This document shows positions 5,114 through 6,779 of a stretch of 6,779 nt of DNA, one piece after another. Within the stretch, counting starts at the first letter, position 1. Every line of letters begins with the position of its first letter. The stretch is from positions 1 through 6,779 of the forward strand of contig CANBTO010000278.1 of assembly GCA_947372405.1 (NCBI GenBank), in the 5' to 3' direction. The DNA comes from Verrucomicrobiaceae bacterium. GTDB lineage: Bacteria; Verrucomicrobiota; Verrucomicrobiae; Verrucomicrobiales; Akkermansiaceae. Under the pieces are notes generated by a model. It saw nothing but the letters and a program-made list of their open reading frames with translations, searched no databases and had not been told where the DNA came from. The position numbers and the translations under genes were made by a program.

Positions 5114-6779
5114 ATGAAGCACCTCCCATTGGCAGCACTTCTCACGGTCGCTGCGTTTTCCCCCGCAACGGGAATCGCCGCGATCAAGGACTATGGATTG
5201 AAAGATTACGTCCGCGTTTCAGAGGATTTGCCGCACGTTGAAAGCACACCATGGAAACTGGTCTGCACGATACCCTACAACTGCCATTTCCAGCCATGGA
5301 TCGAAGTCGATGCGGATGCGGGCAAGGTCGTTTCCTTCAACTCCAGCAACCCGCTGGTCCTTTATCTAACGAAAACCGAGAGCTACACGACGCAATCCGG
5401 CCACCAGGTCGCGGAGGCGAAAAACTGGGTCAGTGGAGAAGGCGCGATCTACACCATCCCCGCCGGCGTCACCGTGAAGGCGGTGAAGTATCGCGAGACC
5501 GGATACGACACAACGTTCGCCGGATCGTTCGTGTGCAATGACAGCGATTACAACACGCTCTGGACCAAGGCGGCCCGCACGGCCTATATCTGCATGCGGG
5601 ATCATTTCTATGACTGTCCGGACCGCGAGCGGGTGGGCTTCTGGGGTGATGGCACGCCGGAGTTGGACCAGTGTTTCTATGTCTTCGATTCGAAAGCGCA
5701 TCAACTGGCCAAGGAACTGGTGTTGCGTCCGCTGCAGCCAAAGTTCTATCCAGGGCAGCACCTGGAGTTCCTCGGTGACTACGGACTGTGGTTCTATTAC
5801 CTGCAGACCGGCGACATCGAATCGATGCGCGCGATCTATGACCAGACCAAGACCTTCCTGTTCGAGACCTACAAGTTCGGCAGCAGCCACACGTGGTTTG
5901 ACTGGGGCAAGGAGAACAAGGACACCGCCGTCATCGAAACCTGCTTTTTCTACAACTGCCTCGGCACGCTGAAGAAGATCGCGCTGGCCACCGGTCACGA
6001 GGCGGATGTTCCCGAGATCGACCGGAGGCTTGAGGAGATCCGCAGCACCTTCGACAGCCAGTATTGGAAAGGGAGTTATTACATGTCCTCGCAGGTCACC
6101 GAACCGGACGACCGGGCCAATGCGATGGCGGTGAATGCCGGACTTGCGGACCAATCGAAGTGGCCCGCGATTTATGACAATGTTCTAACCAAGAAAACCT
6201 ACTCCAGCTGTTTTTTTGACCGCTGGGTCTTCGAAGCGCTCTGCAAAATGGGCAGGCAGGAGCAGGCCCTGATGCGGATGCACGAGCGCTACAAGACCAT
6301 GATCCCGGCCAGCTTCACGACCTTGTGGGAGCACTACGACCGGTGGTGGGCCTCGCGTGTGGACGCCTTTGACGTGGCCTCATCGATGAACCACGGATGG
6401 AATCCTCCCGCCTTGATCCTCTCGCAGTCGATCGCAGGGATTACTCCGGTGGCACCGGGCTGGATTACCTATCAGGTCTTGCCCAGGGAGGCATTTCTCA
6501 AGGCGATCAAGGTGGTCGTCCCCACGATCAAGGGCAACGTGACGGTCGATTTGAACAAGACCGCGACGGAATATGCGCTCGACCTTGATTCACCCGCAGA
6601 TACGACCGCCATCGTCGGCATTCCGAAAGGCTCCTTCACCAACTTGCGCGAGATCAAGGTCAATGACACCTCCATCTGGAATGGAAGTTATCACGAAGGA
6701 GCCAATGGCATCGCATGGATCGCCGAAGATGCCGAATACGTGAAGTTCAAAGTCAGCCCCGGCAGGTGGAGATTTTCCG
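5114..6779 (+). CDS. Secreted GH78-type alpha-L-rhamnosidase-like glycoside hydrolase (3' end off window)
   Basis: GH78 enzymes remove terminal alpha-L-rhamnose by inversion from plant, algal or bacterial glycans. The frame is open from the ATG at 5114 to the right edge, 555 residues. It begins with a Sec-type signal peptide, 'MKHLPLAALLTVAAFSPATG', probably cleaved after 'IAA' (23). Next comes a beta-rich segment (about 24-140), then an all-helical region (about 145-445) that fits the (alpha/alpha)6 barrel, then a C-terminal beta-sandwich (about 446-555). The acidic loop 'DCPDRERVGFWGD' (167-179) matches the GH78 'DCPxRERLGWTGD' motif with Asp167, Glu172 and general-acid-position Asp179 in register. 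'FTTLWEHYD' (401-409) supplies the general-base-position Glu406, and 'SSMNHGWN' (423-430) matches the family's S-(L/M)-N-H. It lacks the extra N-terminal modules of many GH78 proteins. The ending 'PGRWRF' suggests few residues are missing. The activity is inferred from motifs. It starts 81 bp after ccsA, with no Shine-Dalgarno sequence and no clear promoter. Confidence 0.87.
   Translation, partial: MKHLPLAALLTVAAFSPATGIAAIKDYGLKDYVRVSEDLPHVESTPWKLVCTIPYNCHFQPWIEVDADAGKVVSFNSSNPLVLYLTKTESYTTQSGHQVAEAKNWVSGEGAIYTIPAGVTVKAVKYRETGYDTTFAGSFVCNDSDYNTLWTKAARTAYICMRDHFYDCPDRERVGFWGDGTPELDQCFYVFDSKAHQLAKELVLRPLQPKFYPGQHLEFLGDYGLWFYYLQTGDIESMRAIYDQTKTFLFETYKFGSSHTWFDWGKENKDTAVIETCFFYNCLGTLKKIALATGHEADVPEIDRRLEEIRSTFDSQYWKGSYYMSSQVTEPDDRANAMAVNAGLADQSKWPAIYDNVLTKKTYSSCFFDRWVFEALCKMGRQEQALMRMHERYKTMIPASFTTLWEHYDRWWASRVDAFDVASSMNHGWNPPALILSQSIAGITPVAPGWITYQVLPREAFLKAIKVVVPTIKGNVTVDLNKTATEYALDLDSPADTTAIVGIPKGSFTNLREIKVNDTSIWNGSYHEGANGIAWIAEDAEYVKFKVSPGRWRFS

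Noticed and set aside
4442..5122. A 226-codon minus-strand open frame opposite the ccsA 3' end
   Set aside because: It is an acidic, low-complexity antisense reading of the conserved CcsA membrane region.
5366..6154. A 262-codon minus-strand open frame opposite the rhamnosidase-like gene
   Set aside because: The plus-strand frame has a signal peptide and GH78 motifs over this stretch. The minus-strand product has no recognisable features.

Overview
The window is about 60% GC with strongly C/G-ending codons. It looks like chromosomal DNA from a member of the Verrucomicrobiota. This placement is an inference from gene content (a split System II cytochrome c maturation operon with a long-N-terminus CcsA, a secreted rhamnosidase-like enzyme, and intergenic elements built from 'CGCCAAG' heptamers) and from the near absence of Shine-Dalgarno sequences. 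It has not been checked by any search.

Layout. (1) Bases 1-445, minus strand: a HicB-HicA type II toxin-antitoxin pair. The antitoxin gene is upstream, it overlaps the toxin by ATGA, and the last few toxin codons lie off the left edge. (2) Bases 446-992: about 550 bp without a convincing gene. It holds an imperfect inverted-repeat element (570-687) and a second tandem-type 'GCGAAGGCGCAAAG' motif (826-850). (3) Bases 993-5032, plus strand: a tight three-gene operon. It encodes a 342-residue lipoprotein with a tandemly duplicated uncharacterised domain (each copy has an NRWR motif), then ResB/Ccs1 after 6 bp, then CcsA/ResC overlapping by ATGA. (4) Bases 5114-6779, plus strand, running off the right edge: a secreted GH78-type alpha-L-rhamnosidase-like protein with 555 residues visible.

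How the parts work together. ResB and CcsA form the heme-delivery and cytochrome c synthetase complex of System II, which attaches heme covalently to CXXCH apocytochromes on the outer face of the cytoplasmic membrane. The duplicated-domain lipoprotein is placed to be co-expressed with them and would sit in the same compartment. It has no cysteine besides its lipidation site and one in the signal peptide, so it is neither a ResA-type thioredoxin nor a cytochrome, and its role is unknown. It is the best candidate here for something undescribed. The rhamnosidase-like gene is a separate transcriptional neighbour or a loosely linked downstream gene, consistent with a polysaccharide-degrading lifestyle. 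The HicBA pair and the intergenic repeats form a small accessory patch next to the housekeeping operon.
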